Of a stretch of 64,000 nt of DNA, positions 1 to 9,813 are shown one piece after another. The translations under genes were made by a program, and so were the position numbers. Source of the stretch: Clostridia bacterium. Its GTDB lineage: Bacteria; Bacillota; Clostridia; Christensenellales; Aristaeellaceae. Position 1 is the first letter of the stretch. Every line of letters begins with the position of its first letter. The notes beneath the pieces were generated by a model. It searched no databases, was not told the origin of the DNA, and saw only the letters and a list, made by a program, of their open reading frames with translations. The DNA is taken from positions 124,001-188,000 of the forward strand of contig JAFRQX010000038.1 in assembly GCA_017428385.1 (NCBI GenBank), written 5' to 3'.

Positions 1-15
1 TGATTATAGTGTTTA
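1..15 (+). repeat. Tail of a hairpin array cut by the window edge
   Basis: The first bases match the tag GTGATTATAGTGTTTA, without its first G, that closes the array at 4984-5102. The arrays at 20739-20866 and 49193-49317 end in close variants. I infer that the body of another array lies just left of the window. Confidence 0.6.
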
Positions 16-85
16 GCCATATATATGCAGGTGTTATAGGCAAGGAATAAGTAATGATGGAAGAAAAATTGAGTATATAGTTGAG

Positions 86-115
86 TTGATTAGAATTGAC
101 AGGTTGTTGTATACA
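86..115 (+). promoter_or_regulatory. Candidate promoter of the M18 aminopeptidase gene
   Basis: TTGATT (86-91) and TATACA (110-115) are 18 nt apart, about 55 nt before the start codon. The match to a sigma-A promoter is moderate. A nearby TTGACA at 96-101 is too close to this -10 to pair with it. Confidence 0.4.
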
Positions 116-169
116 ATTTGTTTTTTGGCTATGCCGGTGGTAAGATAAGCCGTAAGGAGCGTGAAACTT

Positions 170-1552
170 ATGGAAAGACCAAACGCATGGAAAAACTACA
201 CAAAGACCGATCTCAAGAAGCTTGAAACGATCGCAAAAGAATACAAGGCTTTTATTGACGCCGGAAAGACGGAGCGGGAATGCGCCGTGCTGGCGATCGA
301 CGCACTGGAAAAGGCCGGATACGTGAACATGGAAAGCCTGATCGGCGGCAAGAAGAAGCTGAAGGCCGGCGACAAGGTATACGTGAACCGGATGGGCAAA
401 GCCGTATTGACCTTCCACATCGGCAAGAAGCCGTTGGCTGAAGGCATGAACATCGTGGGCGCACACATTGACAGCCCGCGGCTGGACCTGAAGCAGAATC
501 CCCTGTACGAAGATAACGATTTCGTACTGGCTGACACCCACTACTACGGCGGCATCAAAAAGTACCAGTGGACCACCCGGGAACTGGCACTGCATGGTGT
601 GGTGGTGAAGAAAGACGGAACAACTGTTCAGATCTGCATTGGCGAGAAGGAAGACGACCCGGTCGTGGGTATCACCGACCTGCTGATTCACCTGAGCCAT
701 GAACAGCTGGACAAGAAGCTGCGTGAAGCCATTACCGGCGAGAACCTGGACATCATGCTGGGCGGCAAGCCGCTGAAGGACGAAGAAAAAGAGCCTGTGA
801 AGGCCCAGATTCTCCAGATCCTGAAAGAGACTTACGGGATCGAGGAAGAGGATTTCTATTCCGCCGAAATCGAAGCTGTTCCTGCCGGAAAGGCAAGAGA
901 CTTCGGTCTGGACCGGAGTATGATCATGGGCTACGGCCATGACGACCGTGTCTGCGCATTCGCTGAACTGAAGGCCGTTCTGGATCTGCCCGCTGTGCCG
1001 GAGTATACCTGCTGCGGTATGCTGGTGGACAAGGAAGAAATCGGCAGCGTGGGCGCAACGGGCATGAGGGCCAACTACCTGGAGAACTCCGTAGCCGAAC
1101 TGCTGGAGCTGATGGGCGTATACAGCGAGCTGAACGTCCGCCGTGCACTGCAGAACAGCCGCATGCTGAGCTGCGACGTGAGCGCGGGCTTTGATCCCCT
1201 GTATGCTTCCGCTTTTGAAAAGAAAAACTCCGCCATGCTTGGCAGAGGTGTATGCTTCAACAAATATACCGGAGCGGGCGGCAAGAGCAGCTCCAACGAC
1301 GCGAACGCCGAGTTCATGGCCAAGCTGCGCAAGATCATGGACGACAACAAAGTATGCTGGCAGACTGCTGAACTGGGCAAGGTTGACCAGGGCGGCGGCG
1401 GAACGATCGCTTACATCTGCGCCATGTACGGCATGGAAGTCATCGACAGCGGCGTGGCCGTGCTGAACATGCATTCCCCCATGGAAGTGATCAGCAAGGC
1501 TGACCTGTACGAATCAGTGAAAGCTTACAAAGCTTTCATGATTAAGGCTTAA
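170..1552 (+). CDS. M18-family zinc aminopeptidase
   Basis: Cytosolic dinuclear-zinc aminopeptidase that removes N-terminal residues from peptides. The 460-residue length fits family M18. Metal-site segments are visible in order: GAHIDSPRLD near residue 98 (first zinc His), GYGHDDR near 250 (bridging Asp), DKEEIGS near 285 (catalytic and ligand Glu) and NMHSPMEV near the C-terminus (last His). The ATG at 170 is preferred because AAGGAG at 154-159 lies 10 nt upstream. An in-frame GTG at 161 would sit 1 nt from that ribosome-binding site. The last 11 bases overlap the end of mutY on the other strand. The family is clear; the preferred substrate is not. Confidence 0.9.
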   Translation: MERPNAWKNYTKTDLKKLETIAKEYKAFIDAGKTERECAVLAIDALEKAGYVNMESLIGGKKKLKAGDKVYVNRMGKAVLTFHIGKKPLAEGMNIVGAHIDSPRLDLKQNPLYEDNDFVLADTHYYGGIKKYQWTTRELALHGVVVKKDGTTVQICIGEKEDDPVVGITDLLIHLSHEQLDKKLREAITGENLDIMLGGKPLKDEEKEPVKAQILQILKETYGIEEEDFYSAEIEAVPAGKARDFGLDRSMIMGYGHDDRVCAFAELKAVLDLPAVPEYTCCGMLVDKEEIGSVGATGMRANYLENSVAELLELMGVYSELNVRRALQNSRMLSCDVSAGFDPLYASAFEKKNSAMLGRGVCFNKYTGAGGKSSSNDANAEFMAKLRKIMDDNKVCWQTAELGKVDQGGGGTIAYICAMYGMEVIDSGVAVLNMHSPMEVISKADLYESVKAYKAFMIKA

Positions 1553-2576
1553 GGAGAGCCGCGGCAGCATTCATAGCTGCCGGAAGGGTCAGATCCTTCA
1601 GCCGGGAAACCGGAACAAATTCATAACCTGCAGGCGCGGAAGCAGATGCTTCCGCGTCTGTTTCATATATATGCATGAGCCAGATCTGGTGAGTAAAAAC
1701 ATGGCGGGCAATACCGGCATCCCGGAGGGGACTGAAGGACAGGTGAAGCTTCTTGCAAGCAACAGGCAGAAGTTCTTCCGCAGAAGAATCACCCTCCAGC
1801 ATCGGGAAACACCAAAGACCCTGAAGAAGACGCTCCGTACGCTGGCGCATGAGCACCCGATCACACGAACGGATGATCAGCAGAGAATAAGGAATTACCT
1901 TCTGGGGCTTTGCTTTGGGCAGGACAGGAAGATCAGCCGCGTCTCCGGCCTTGAAAGCATCACAGAAGGAAGAAAGCGGGCAGCGGGCACAGTCCGGCGT
2001 GCCTGGTACACAGACAGTAGCACCCAGATCCATGACAGCCTGGTTATGATCTCCGGGACGCTCCTGCGGAACGAGAGTCGCTGCAAGGGACTCGATCCGG
2101 CGGCGGGTTTCCGGTTCCAGTGCGTCTGTACGGATTCCGTAAATCCGGGACATGACACGGATGACATTACCGTCCACAGCGGGGATCGGGACGTCATAAG
2201 CAATGGAAGCGATCGCTCCGGCTGTATAGGGTCCGATACCCTGGATCTTTTTCATCTTCTCCGGATCACGGGGCAGAACGCCGTCATATTCCTCCATGAC
2301 CTGGCGGGCACCCTTCCAGAGATTACGGGCACGGGAATAATAACCCAGCCCTTCCCAGGCCTTCAGGACATCTTCCTCCGGCGCATCAGCCAGGGCGGCA
2401 AGGGAAGGGAAACGGGCAAGAAAACGATCATAATAGGAAAGAACGGTTTCCACACGGGTCTGCTGCAGCATGGCTTCGCTGACCCAGGTACGGTAGGCAT
2501 CATGAAAGCCGCGCCAGGGCAGATCCCGGGCACAGCGGTCATACCAGTCCAGAAGGGCAGCAGTCAGCTTTTCCAT
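1542..2576 (-). CDS. mutY: A/G-specific adenine DNA glycosylase MutY
   Basis: Base-excision-repair enzyme that removes adenine mispaired with 8-oxoguanine. The 344 residues show the catalytic Glu region SEAMLQQTR (Glu34), a helix-hairpin-helix IQGIGPYTAGA near residues 111-121, the catalytic Asp in VDGNV (Asp135), and a [4Fe-4S] loop with Cys189, Cys196, Cys199 and Cys205 in the usual x6, x2, x5 spacing. The C-terminal third resembles the NUDIX-like 8-oxoG recognition domain. The gene is convergent with the aminopeptidase, overlaps it by 11 bp, and has no terminator between them. All key residues are present. Confidence 0.95.
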   Translation of the reverse strand: MEKLTAALLDWYDRCARDLPWRGFHDAYRTWVSEAMLQQTRVETVLSYYDRFLARFPSLAALADAPEEDVLKAWEGLGYYSRARNLWKGARQVMEEYDGVLPRDPEKMKKIQGIGPYTAGAIASIAYDVPIPAVDGNVIRVMSRIYGIRTDALEPETRRRIESLAATLVPQERPGDHNQAVMDLGATVCVPGTPDCARCPLSSFCDAFKAGDAADLPVLPKAKPQKVIPYSLLIIRSCDRVLMRQRTERLLQGLWCFPMLEGDSSAEELLPVACKKLHLSFSPLRDAGIARHVFTHQIWLMHIYETDAEASASAPAGYEFVPVSRLKDLTLPAAMNAAAALLKP

Positions 2577-2723
2577 ACAACAAACTCCTGTGTAAAATGG
2601 TCAGAAGGATTGTAACACAAGGATTCCAGCAGAAGAAATAAAGAAATACGGTGAAAACCGGAGCAAACGAAAGTAAAAAAGAGTAAAAACAAGAAAAATA
2701 CATAATAACGAGCCCATAATCAC

Positions 2724-2752
2724 TTGCGCTAAAAGGGTAAAAGCATTATATT
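2724..2752 (+). promoter_or_regulatory. groE promoter
   Basis: TTGCGC (2724-2729) and TATATT (2747-2752) are separated by 17 nt. The expected start of transcription falls just before the CIRCE operator. Confidence 0.75.
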
Positions 2753-2764
2753 ACTCTCTGGTTG

Positions 2765-2791
2765 TTAGCACTCCGTATGTTCGAGTGCTAA
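2765..2791 (+). promoter_or_regulatory. CIRCE operator (HrcA binding site)
   Basis: A perfect TTAGCACTC, nine-nucleotide spacer, GAGTGCTAA. This is the textbook CIRCE element bound by the heat-shock repressor HrcA. It lies just downstream of the promoter -10 and 36 bp before groES. Confidence 0.97.
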
Positions 2792-3129
<338 letters not shown>

Positions 3130-3169
3130 TAATGAATACTGAAAACTTAAAACTTAAAACTTAAAAATG
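3130..3169 (+). repeat. Dispersed heptamer-repeat element, copy 1
   Basis: TAATGAATACTG is followed by three AAAACTT heptamers and AAAAATG. The element directly follows the groES hairpin. Eight more copies occur in intergenic positions of this window. Confidence 0.85.
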
Positions 3170-3221
3170 AATTTATGAATGGTTGAGGCCAGGAAGAATT
3201 CATGAGTATAGAGTTTTGAGG

Positions 3222-3244
3222 CATATTGGTTAATAGACAATATG
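3222..3244 (+). promoter_or_regulatory. Inverted repeat upstream of groEL
   Basis: CATATTG and CAATATG flank nine nucleotides, the same spacer length as CIRCE but a different sequence. A weak promoter (TTGGTT at 3226-3231, TATATA at 3251-3256) overlaps it. It may be a separate groEL control site or a chance dyad. Confidence 0.3.
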
Positions 3245-3268
3245 TAAATGTATATAAAAGGAGACTGA

Positions 3269-4946
<1,678 letters not shown>

Positions 4947-4950
4947 AGTC

Positions 4951-4981
4951 AAAAAGGCACCTGCTTTGCAGGTGCCTTTTT
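4951..4981 (+). terminator. Rho-independent terminator of groESL
   Basis: AAAAAGGCACCTGC pairs with GCAGGTGCCTTTTT across a short TTT loop. The A-run on the left arm makes it potentially bidirectional. Confidence 0.9.
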
Positions 4982-4983
4982 GA

Positions 4984-5102
4984 ATGATATGTTGCTTCGC
5001 AACATGATATATTCGCTTAATGCGAATATGATAGATAAGGCGGTGAAACACCGCCTTATATGATATATCCCGCGTAAACGCGGGATGTGATTATAGTGTT
5101 TA
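4984..5102 (+). repeat. Hairpin array with ATGATAT linkers, array 1
   Basis: Four perfect hairpins follow one another: GTTGC-ttc-GCAAC, ATTCGC-ttaat-GCGAAT, a ten-base stem starting ATAAGGCGGT, and ATCCCGCGT-aa-ACGCGGGAT. Each is preceded by ATGATAT or ATGATAG, and the array closes with GTGATTATAGTGTTTA. The stems differ in sequence and length while linkers and tag stay constant. From 5103 to the metA promoter I see nothing recognisable. Confidence 0.85.
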
Positions 5103-5218
5103 AACCAAATGATTGCAGAATGTGGAAAAGTGTATTTGATTGAGTGTGTTGAATGTGATTTTGAGTATAGAAAAGGTCTAATTCACAGGATGTTCATGTG
5201 GTTTTCAGGGAAAGGAAC

Positions 5219-5247
5219 TTGATTAAAAGGGCGGGAAAGAATACAAT
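5219..5247 (+). promoter_or_regulatory. metA promoter
   Basis: TTGATT (5219-5224) and TACAAT (5242-5247) with 17-nt spacing. The implied leader is about 28 nt, which leaves no room for a SAM-type riboswitch. Confidence 0.65.
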
Positions 5248-5281
5248 ATTGCACAGTAAACGCCAGGAAGGAAGATGCACT

Positions 5282-6202
5282 ATGCCGATAAAGATTTCTA
5301 ACGAACTGCCGGCGTACAAGACGCTGACGGATGAGAATATCTTCGTGATGACGGAAAACCGGGCAACGACCCAGGATATCCGTCCGCTGCGAATCGCCAT
5401 CGTGAATCTGATGCCCACGAAGATTGATACTGAAACTCAGCTGCTGCGCTTGCTGGGCAATACGTCGCTGCAGGTAGAAACAGAACTTGTAAAGATGAAG
5501 AGCCATGTGTCAAAGAATACGTCGGCAGAGCACCTGACTGCCTTTTATAAGGAATTTGACGATATCCGCAACCAGAACTTTGACGGAATGATTATCACCG
5601 GCGCACCGGTGGAACAGATGCCTTTTGAAGAAGTGGAATACTGGGACGAACTGTGCGAGATCATGGAATGGAGCAAGAAGCACGTACACAGCACCTTCCA
5701 TATCTGCTGGGGTGCGCAGGCTGCGCTGTACTACCACTTCGGCATTCCGAAGATTCCGCTGGAAAAGAAGCTGTTCGGCGTGTTCCAGCACAAGGCAGAG
5801 CGGAAGAACTACATCCTGCTCCGTGGCTTTGACGACGTGTTTATGGCTCCTCACAGCCGGCACACGACCGTAAGGCGCGAAGACCTGGAAAAATGCGGAA
5901 AGCTCAAAATCCTTGCATCATCTGAAGAAGCAGGCGTTTACGCGATGATCACGGAAAACGGCCGGCAGGTTTTCATCATGGGACACAGCGAGTACGATCC
6001 GAGAACACTGGAAAAAGAGTACCTGCGGGATAAGAACGCAGGACTGCCGATTGAGGTTCCGAAGAACTATTATCCGAATGACGATGATACCCAGGAACCG
6101 CTGGTCACCTGGCGCAGCCACGCGAACCTGCTGTACGCCAACTGGCTGAACTACATGGTTTACCAGACCACACCGTATGATCTGAACGAGATCAATGAAT
6201 GA
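5282..6202 (+). CDS. metA: Homoserine O-acetyltransferase (MetA family)
   Basis: First committed enzyme of methionine synthesis, acylating the homoserine hydroxyl. The 306-residue protein starts [11 protein letters not shown], the standard MetA N-terminus. The nucleophile is Cys142 in HICWGAQAA, and the His-Glu partner is in MGHSEYDP near residue 235. Residue 111 is Glu (TGAPVE), as in acetyl-CoA-using homologues; succinyl-CoA-using enzymes such as E. coli MetA have Gly there. I therefore infer acetyl-CoA specificity despite the family's usual name. AAGGAAG lies upstream of the ATG. The stop is 13 bp before tldD. Confidence 0.93.
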   Translation: MPIKISNELPAYKTLTDENIFVMTENRATTQDIRPLRIAIVNLMPTKIDTETQLLRLLGNTSLQVETELVKMKSHVSKNTSAEHLTAFYKEFDDIRNQNFDGMIITGAPVEQMPFEEVEYWDELCEIMEWSKKHVHSTFHICWGAQAALYYHFGIPKIPLEKKLFGVFQHKAERKNYILLRGFDDVFMAPHSRHTTVRREDLEKCGKLKILASSEEAGVYAMITENGRQVFIMGHSEYDPRTLEKEYLRDKNAGLPIEVPKNYYPNDDDTQEPLVTWRSHANLLYANWLNYMVYQTTPYDLNEINE

Positions 6203-6215
6203 AAGGAAGAACAAA

Positions 6216-7601
6216 ATGCTGCAGGATATACTGACAGATAAAAAAGCCCTGTTTGCAGACGGCGCTCATACCGAGCTTCGCGGACAGAACAACAGGACCC
6301 GCAGGGCCGTTCTGCTGAACGGGGCCCTGATGGGGAACGTACGCTCCGACGTATCCGGTGTTTCCGCCCGGGTATACGAGGGCGGCGTATACGGTTTCTC
6401 CGCCATGGCCGAATATACCGGGGAAGCGGCAGAAATGGTGCTGAAGGCCGCGACAGAGAACGCTGCTTTCATGAACAAGCACGCAGGAATTGGAAAGCCC
6501 GCCCTGCCGAAAATGGCACTGAAGCAGATGCCCACACAGGAAGATATCAAGGACGCGGAACAGAAGCTGTATGTGGATTTTGCCCGTGAGGCAGACGCAT
6601 ACATCACCAAGAAGTATCCGAACCTGGTCAGCCGCACAATTGTTGCCATGGAAGACTCCATGGAGAAGCTGATTGTGACGTCTGACGGCGCAAGCGGACA
6701 CATCCTGGCGCCCAGATCCTATATGTACGTTGTGCTGACAGCGCAGACGGACGCAGGCACGCCGGTGGAACTGTTCCAGGCGTTCGGCGGAAGCGGCGTG
6801 TTCGGCGACAACTTTGCCGATCCGACCAAGCTGCACGCGGAGATTGACGACCTGTATGAAAAGCTGATGCAGAAGCGGGAAGGCGTATACGCAGACGCCG
6901 GCGAAAAGACCGTGATCCTGGACGGTATGATGAGCGGCATGTTGAGCCATGAAGCTGTGGGACATACCGTGGAAGCGGACCTGGTGCTGGGCGGCAGCGT
7001 AGCAGGCCCGTGCCTGAACAAGCGGGTGGCCAGCGACCTGGTGACCCTGACAGACTTTGCGCATACCGCCTTCGGCGAGAAGTGCCCGCTGCCGGTGTAC
7101 ATTGATGACGAAGGCACCGAAGCAGTGGATTCTCCGCTGATTGTGAACGGTATGCTGACCGGATACATGAACAGCCGGGAAAGCGCACAGCACTTCGGCA
7201 TGACTCCCCAGGGCAACGCTCGTGCATGGCTGTTCCAGGATGAACCGCTGATACGGATGCGCAATACCTCCATCCACCCCGGTAAAGACAAACTGGAGGA
7301 CATGATTGCATCCGTGGACGACGGATATTACCTGATTCAGTCCAATAACGGACAGGCGGACACGACGGGCGAATTCATGTTCGGCGTGACAATGGGATAC
7401 GAAATCAAGAACGGCAAGCTCGGAAAGGCACTACTGGATACCACGATTTCCGGCGTGGCTTTCGAGATGCTGAAGACGGTTGACATGGTCAGCGATAAGG
7501 TTGTGTGGGTGAGTTCCGGTATGTGCGGAAAGAAACAGCCGATGCCGGTAGGCATGGGCGGCCCCGCGCTGCGCTGCAAGGTTAAGATCGGAGGCCGATA
7601 A
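6216..7601 (+). CDS. tldD: TldD-family metallopeptidase
   Basis: Catalytic subunit of the TldD/TldE (PmbA) heterodimer, which degrades unfolded or leader-less peptides and matures some modified peptides in other bacteria. The metal-binding motif SHEAVGH (His-Glu-x3-His) is at about residues 245-250 of 461. AAGGAA at 6203-6208 supports the ATG at 6216 over an earlier in-frame ATG at 6195 that overlaps metA. tldE follows 1 bp later, so the two are probably translated together. The local substrate is unknown; no peptide-modification genes are nearby. Confidence 0.92.
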   Translation: MLQDILTDKKALFADGAHTELRGQNNRTRRAVLLNGALMGNVRSDVSGVSARVYEGGVYGFSAMAEYTGEAAEMVLKAATENAAFMNKHAGIGKPALPKMALKQMPTQEDIKDAEQKLYVDFAREADAYITKKYPNLVSRTIVAMEDSMEKLIVTSDGASGHILAPRSYMYVVLTAQTDAGTPVELFQAFGGSGVFGDNFADPTKLHAEIDDLYEKLMQKREGVYADAGEKTVILDGMMSGMLSHEAVGHTVEADLVLGGSVAGPCLNKRVASDLVTLTDFAHTAFGEKCPLPVYIDDEGTEAVDSPLIVNGMLTGYMNSRESAQHFGMTPQGNARAWLFQDEPLIRMRNTSIHPGKDKLEDMIASVDDGYYLIQSNNGQADTTGEFMFGVTMGYEIKNGKLGKALLDTTISGVAFEMLKTVDMVSDKVVWVSSGMCGKKQPMPVGMGGPALRCKVKIGGR

Positions 7602-7602
7602 G

Positions 7603-8904
7603 ATGGATAGAATGAAAGAACTGGCCAGAGAGATCCTGGCGGAAGCAAAAGCAAAGGGCGCAGAATATGCCCAGTGCAGCGTCAGCGAGGGCGAGAAAAA
7701 GGAATTCAACGTGGACGGCGGCAGATTCTCCCTGATGAGATCGCTGTTTAACCGCAACGTCACCATTACCCTGCTGAAGGATCAAAAGAAGGGCACAGTA
7801 GCGATCAACAAGTTTGACATTGAAACGGTGAAGAATGCCGTTTCTGACGCGATAGCGGCTGCAGAAAGCGGCCAGCCGGACGAAGCATGGGAATACGCCA
7901 AAGAGCCCGTTGAAAAGGAATTTACGGACGGAGCCCCGGAATGCGATACCGACAAGCTGTTCATGCGGACGAAGGAACTGCTGGATAGCATCAAGGAGAA
8001 GCACCCGACGATCCTGATGGAGCAGATGATCACCGAACATAACAGCGGTACAGAAGTGTTTATGAACTCAAACGGCGTGAACTATGTGACGAATTACGGC
8101 GCATACACTTTCAGCCTGATGTATTCCGCACATGAAGGAGAGAAGAGCACATCCTTCTATGGCAGCGATATCACGCTGAAGACGCTGGATAAGCCGGTAC
8201 TGGAATGCGGCAAGATCGACTGGGAAATCAGCATGGTTGAAAAGCAGCTGGATCCGATCTCCCTGGAAGGAAAATTCAATGGACCGGTGATCCTGGCTCC
8301 CATGGCACTATACGAGATCGTACTGAGTACGATTATGGGCAACTTTGTCGGCGACGCCTGCATGATTGACGGCACCAGCATATGGAAAGACAAGCTGGGC
8401 GAACAGGTGGCAGATCCGCGGTTCAACATGAGCTCTGAACCCTACAACGACGACGTTGTGGTTCCGAACCGGCACACCGCGGAAGGATACGAGACAGAGA
8501 ATTTTGACCTGATCAGGGACGGAAAGCTGAACAGCTTCTGCCTGAGTCAGTACGCCGCGAACAAGACCGGAAACAAACGGTCCGGAAACACCGGAAGGAA
8601 CATACATGTTGCGGCTGGAGAAAAGACGCTGGAGGAAATCATCAGCGGAATCGACAAAGGACTGCTGGTAATGAGATTCTCGGGCGGACAACCGGCGGCA
8701 AGCGGAGAATATTCCGGAGTTGCAAAGAATAGTTTCCTTATCGAAAACGGGAAGATCAGTAAAGCTATCTCTGAGACAATGATTAGTGGCTGTGTACCGG
8801 AGATGCTGATGAGCATTCGCGATATCAGTAAAGATATCGCGAATGACGGAAACAATTCTTTGCCGTTCATTGCCTTCGATGGAATCACCATCTCAGGCAA
8901 ATAA
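7603..8904 (+). CDS. tldE: TldE/PmbA-family partner of TldD
   Basis: 433 residues with the same overall fold and C-terminal pattern as the gene before it (SGGQPAASGEYSGVAKNSFLIENGKI), but without the HExxxH motif. That is the expected state of the non-catalytic TldE/PmbA partner. GGAGG at 7590-7594, inside the end of tldD, serves the ATG 8 nt later. A dispersed repeat and a terminator follow. Confidence 0.9.
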   Translation: MDRMKELAREILAEAKAKGAEYAQCSVSEGEKKEFNVDGGRFSLMRSLFNRNVTITLLKDQKKGTVAINKFDIETVKNAVSDAIAAAESGQPDEAWEYAKEPVEKEFTDGAPECDTDKLFMRTKELLDSIKEKHPTILMEQMITEHNSGTEVFMNSNGVNYVTNYGAYTFSLMYSAHEGEKSTSFYGSDITLKTLDKPVLECGKIDWEISMVEKQLDPISLEGKFNGPVILAPMALYEIVLSTIMGNFVGDACMIDGTSIWKDKLGEQVADPRFNMSSEPYNDDVVVPNRHTAEGYETENFDLIRDGKLNSFCLSQYAANKTGNKRSGNTGRNIHVAAGEKTLEEIISGIDKGLLVMRFSGGQPAASGEYSGVAKNSFLIENGKISKAISETMISGCVPEMLMSIRDISKDIANDGNNSLPFIAFDGITISGK

Positions 8905-8909
8905 ACGAT

Positions 8910-8949
8910 TAATGAATACTGAAAACTTAAAACTTAAAACTTAAAAATG
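8910..8949 (+). repeat. Dispersed heptamer-repeat element, copy 2
   Basis: TAATGAATACTG plus three AAAACTT heptamers and AAAAATGG, identical in its core to copy 1. The bases GTGGAAAA then lead into a terminator hairpin. Confidence 0.85.
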
Positions 8950-8955
8950 GTGGAA

Positions 8956-8985
8956 AAAATTGCTTCCGGAAACGGAAGCAATTTT
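8956..8985 (+). terminator. Terminator of tldDE
   Basis: AAAATTGCTTCCG pairs with CGGAAGCAATTTT over a GAAA tetraloop. The A/T flanks allow it to work in either direction. Confidence 0.8.
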
Positions 8986-9024
8986 CTTGAATTAATGGTT
9001 TTGCTTAAAGCAAAACATATAAAG

Positions 9025-9145
9025 AGAACGATCTCTTGACTGATTTAAATGCAGGTTTTAGATAGCCAGTCAAGCCCACGAAGTGGCGGAGCGAAGGCTT
9101 TACTGGAAATCTGAAACCTGTTATAAAAATCAAAGAGATTGTTCT
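9025..9145. other. Long imperfect stem-loop, possible structured RNA
   Basis: Nested complementary arms can be followed by eye: 9025-9037 with 9133-9145 (one G-T type change), TGATTT 9041-9046 with AAATCA 9127-9132, 9052-9063 with 9109-9120 (one G-T type change), then CCAGT/ACTGG and AAGCC/GGCTT inside. The wobble-type differences keep pairing intact. It lies at the 3' side of the S23-like gene, and most of the gap between genes (8986-9166) is this element. Strand and function are unknown. Confidence 0.5.
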
Positions 9146-9166
9146 GTAGATATAGGTTAATTGAGA

Positions 9167-9520
9167 TTACTGTTTGGATTTTGCAGTGTTGATGGACGTG
9201 ATTAGAATACGCTTGATTTCACGGCAGTCCTTCAGAATGGAATCTGACGTCCTTTCATCCACATAGCTGGATTTTTGAAGAAGAAGGAGCCAGTATTCTG
9301 TTTCAGCAGCTTCCTTTAGTGCAATATGCAGCTTGGAGATAAAATCAGCCTTACTGTTACCATACTGAGCTTCATTGATATTGGCTCCGATGGATGTACC
9401 GCTGCGCAGGATCTGTTTCGAAAGAACAAATTCATGTTTCGAATGCAGCAGGTACTGATACAGTTTAATAACACGTGCACCAAAGTCTACAGATTTCTCA
9501 ATCAGGATATTATCTTTCAT
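9167..9520 (-). CDS. Four-helix-bundle protein, S23/IVP family
   Basis: 117 residues, all helical in appearance, with the family hallmarks ASLQILRSGTSIGANINEAQ-type core (here SKQILRSGTSIGANI) and a central EAAETEYWLLLL helix. Relatives are encoded inside 23S rRNA intervening sequences, as free-standing genes, or as Avd beside diversity-generating reverse transcriptases. No rRNA or reverse transcriptase is present here, so this is a free-standing copy. AGGTGA lies 6 nt before the ATG at 9520. Biochemical role unknown; nucleic-acid binding is plausible from relatives. A long imperfect stem lies just downstream of its 3' end. Confidence 0.8.
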   Translation of the reverse strand: MKDNILIEKSVDFGARVIKLYQYLLHSKHEFVLSKQILRSGTSIGANINEAQYGNSKADFISKLHIALKEAAETEYWLLLLQKSSYVDERTSDSILKDCREIKRILITSINTAKSKQ

Positions 9521-9612
9521 ATCAGATCACCTCAGAAATGTATATGAAAAGTATATAAAATGACGTGATTTAAGGCAAGAAGAAAGAGACACATGATAAA
9601 CAAAAAATTACC

Positions 9613-9642
9613 TTGACAAAGTGGTATGTTTTTTCATATAAT
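9613..9642 (+). promoter_or_regulatory. tRNA-Trp promoter
   Basis: Consensus TTGACA (9613-9618) and TATAAT (9637-9642) with 18-nt spacing, about 20 nt before the tRNA. Confidence 0.85.
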
Positions 9643-9662
9643 GCCACTGTTGCGAATGCAAT

Positions 9663-9736
9663 AGGGGCATGGTGTAATGGTAACACGTGGGTCTCCAAAA
9701 CCTTTGTTGAGGGTTCGAATCCTTCTGCCCCTGCCA
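9663..9736 (+). tRNA. tRNA-Trp (anticodon CCA)
   Basis: The 7-bp acceptor stem AGGGGCA/TGCCCCT is perfect. The D stem is GTGT/ACAC, the anticodon loop is CTCCAAA with anticodon CCA, the T loop is TTCGAAT, and CCA is encoded at the end. The anticodon stem TGGGT/ACCTT has a T-T mismatch at its far end and a G-T pair next to it, so it is slightly weak. Confidence 0.93.
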
Positions 9737-9740
9737 AGAG

Positions 9741-9770
9741 AAAACCTCCATCGTAAGATGGAGGCTTTTT
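9741..9770 (+). terminator. Terminator of tRNA-Trp
   Basis: CCTCCATC-gtaa-GATGGAGG followed by CTTTTT, directly behind the tRNA. Confidence 0.9.
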
Positions 9771-9813
9771 CGTTTGAAAAAGCCCTTTGCCATCAGGCAG
9801 AGGTTATTTTTTA

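Noticed and set aside
4984..5102. The repeated ATGATAT blocks could be read as a small CRISPR array
   Set aside because: The constant part is only 7 nt, the intervening parts are palindromes of varied length, and no cas genes are present.
5103..5281. Possible SAM or T-box riboswitch before metA
   Set aside because: A good promoter at 5219-5247 leaves a leader of about 28 nt, and no conserved riboswitch core is visible.
9025..9145. Group II intron domain V/VI remnant
   Set aside because: The stem lacks a recognisable AGC catalytic triad with the two-base bulge of domain V, and no intron-encoded protein is present.
9167..9520. The four-helix-bundle gene as Avd of a diversity-generating retroelement
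   Set aside because: No reverse transcriptase, template repeat or variable repeat is nearby.
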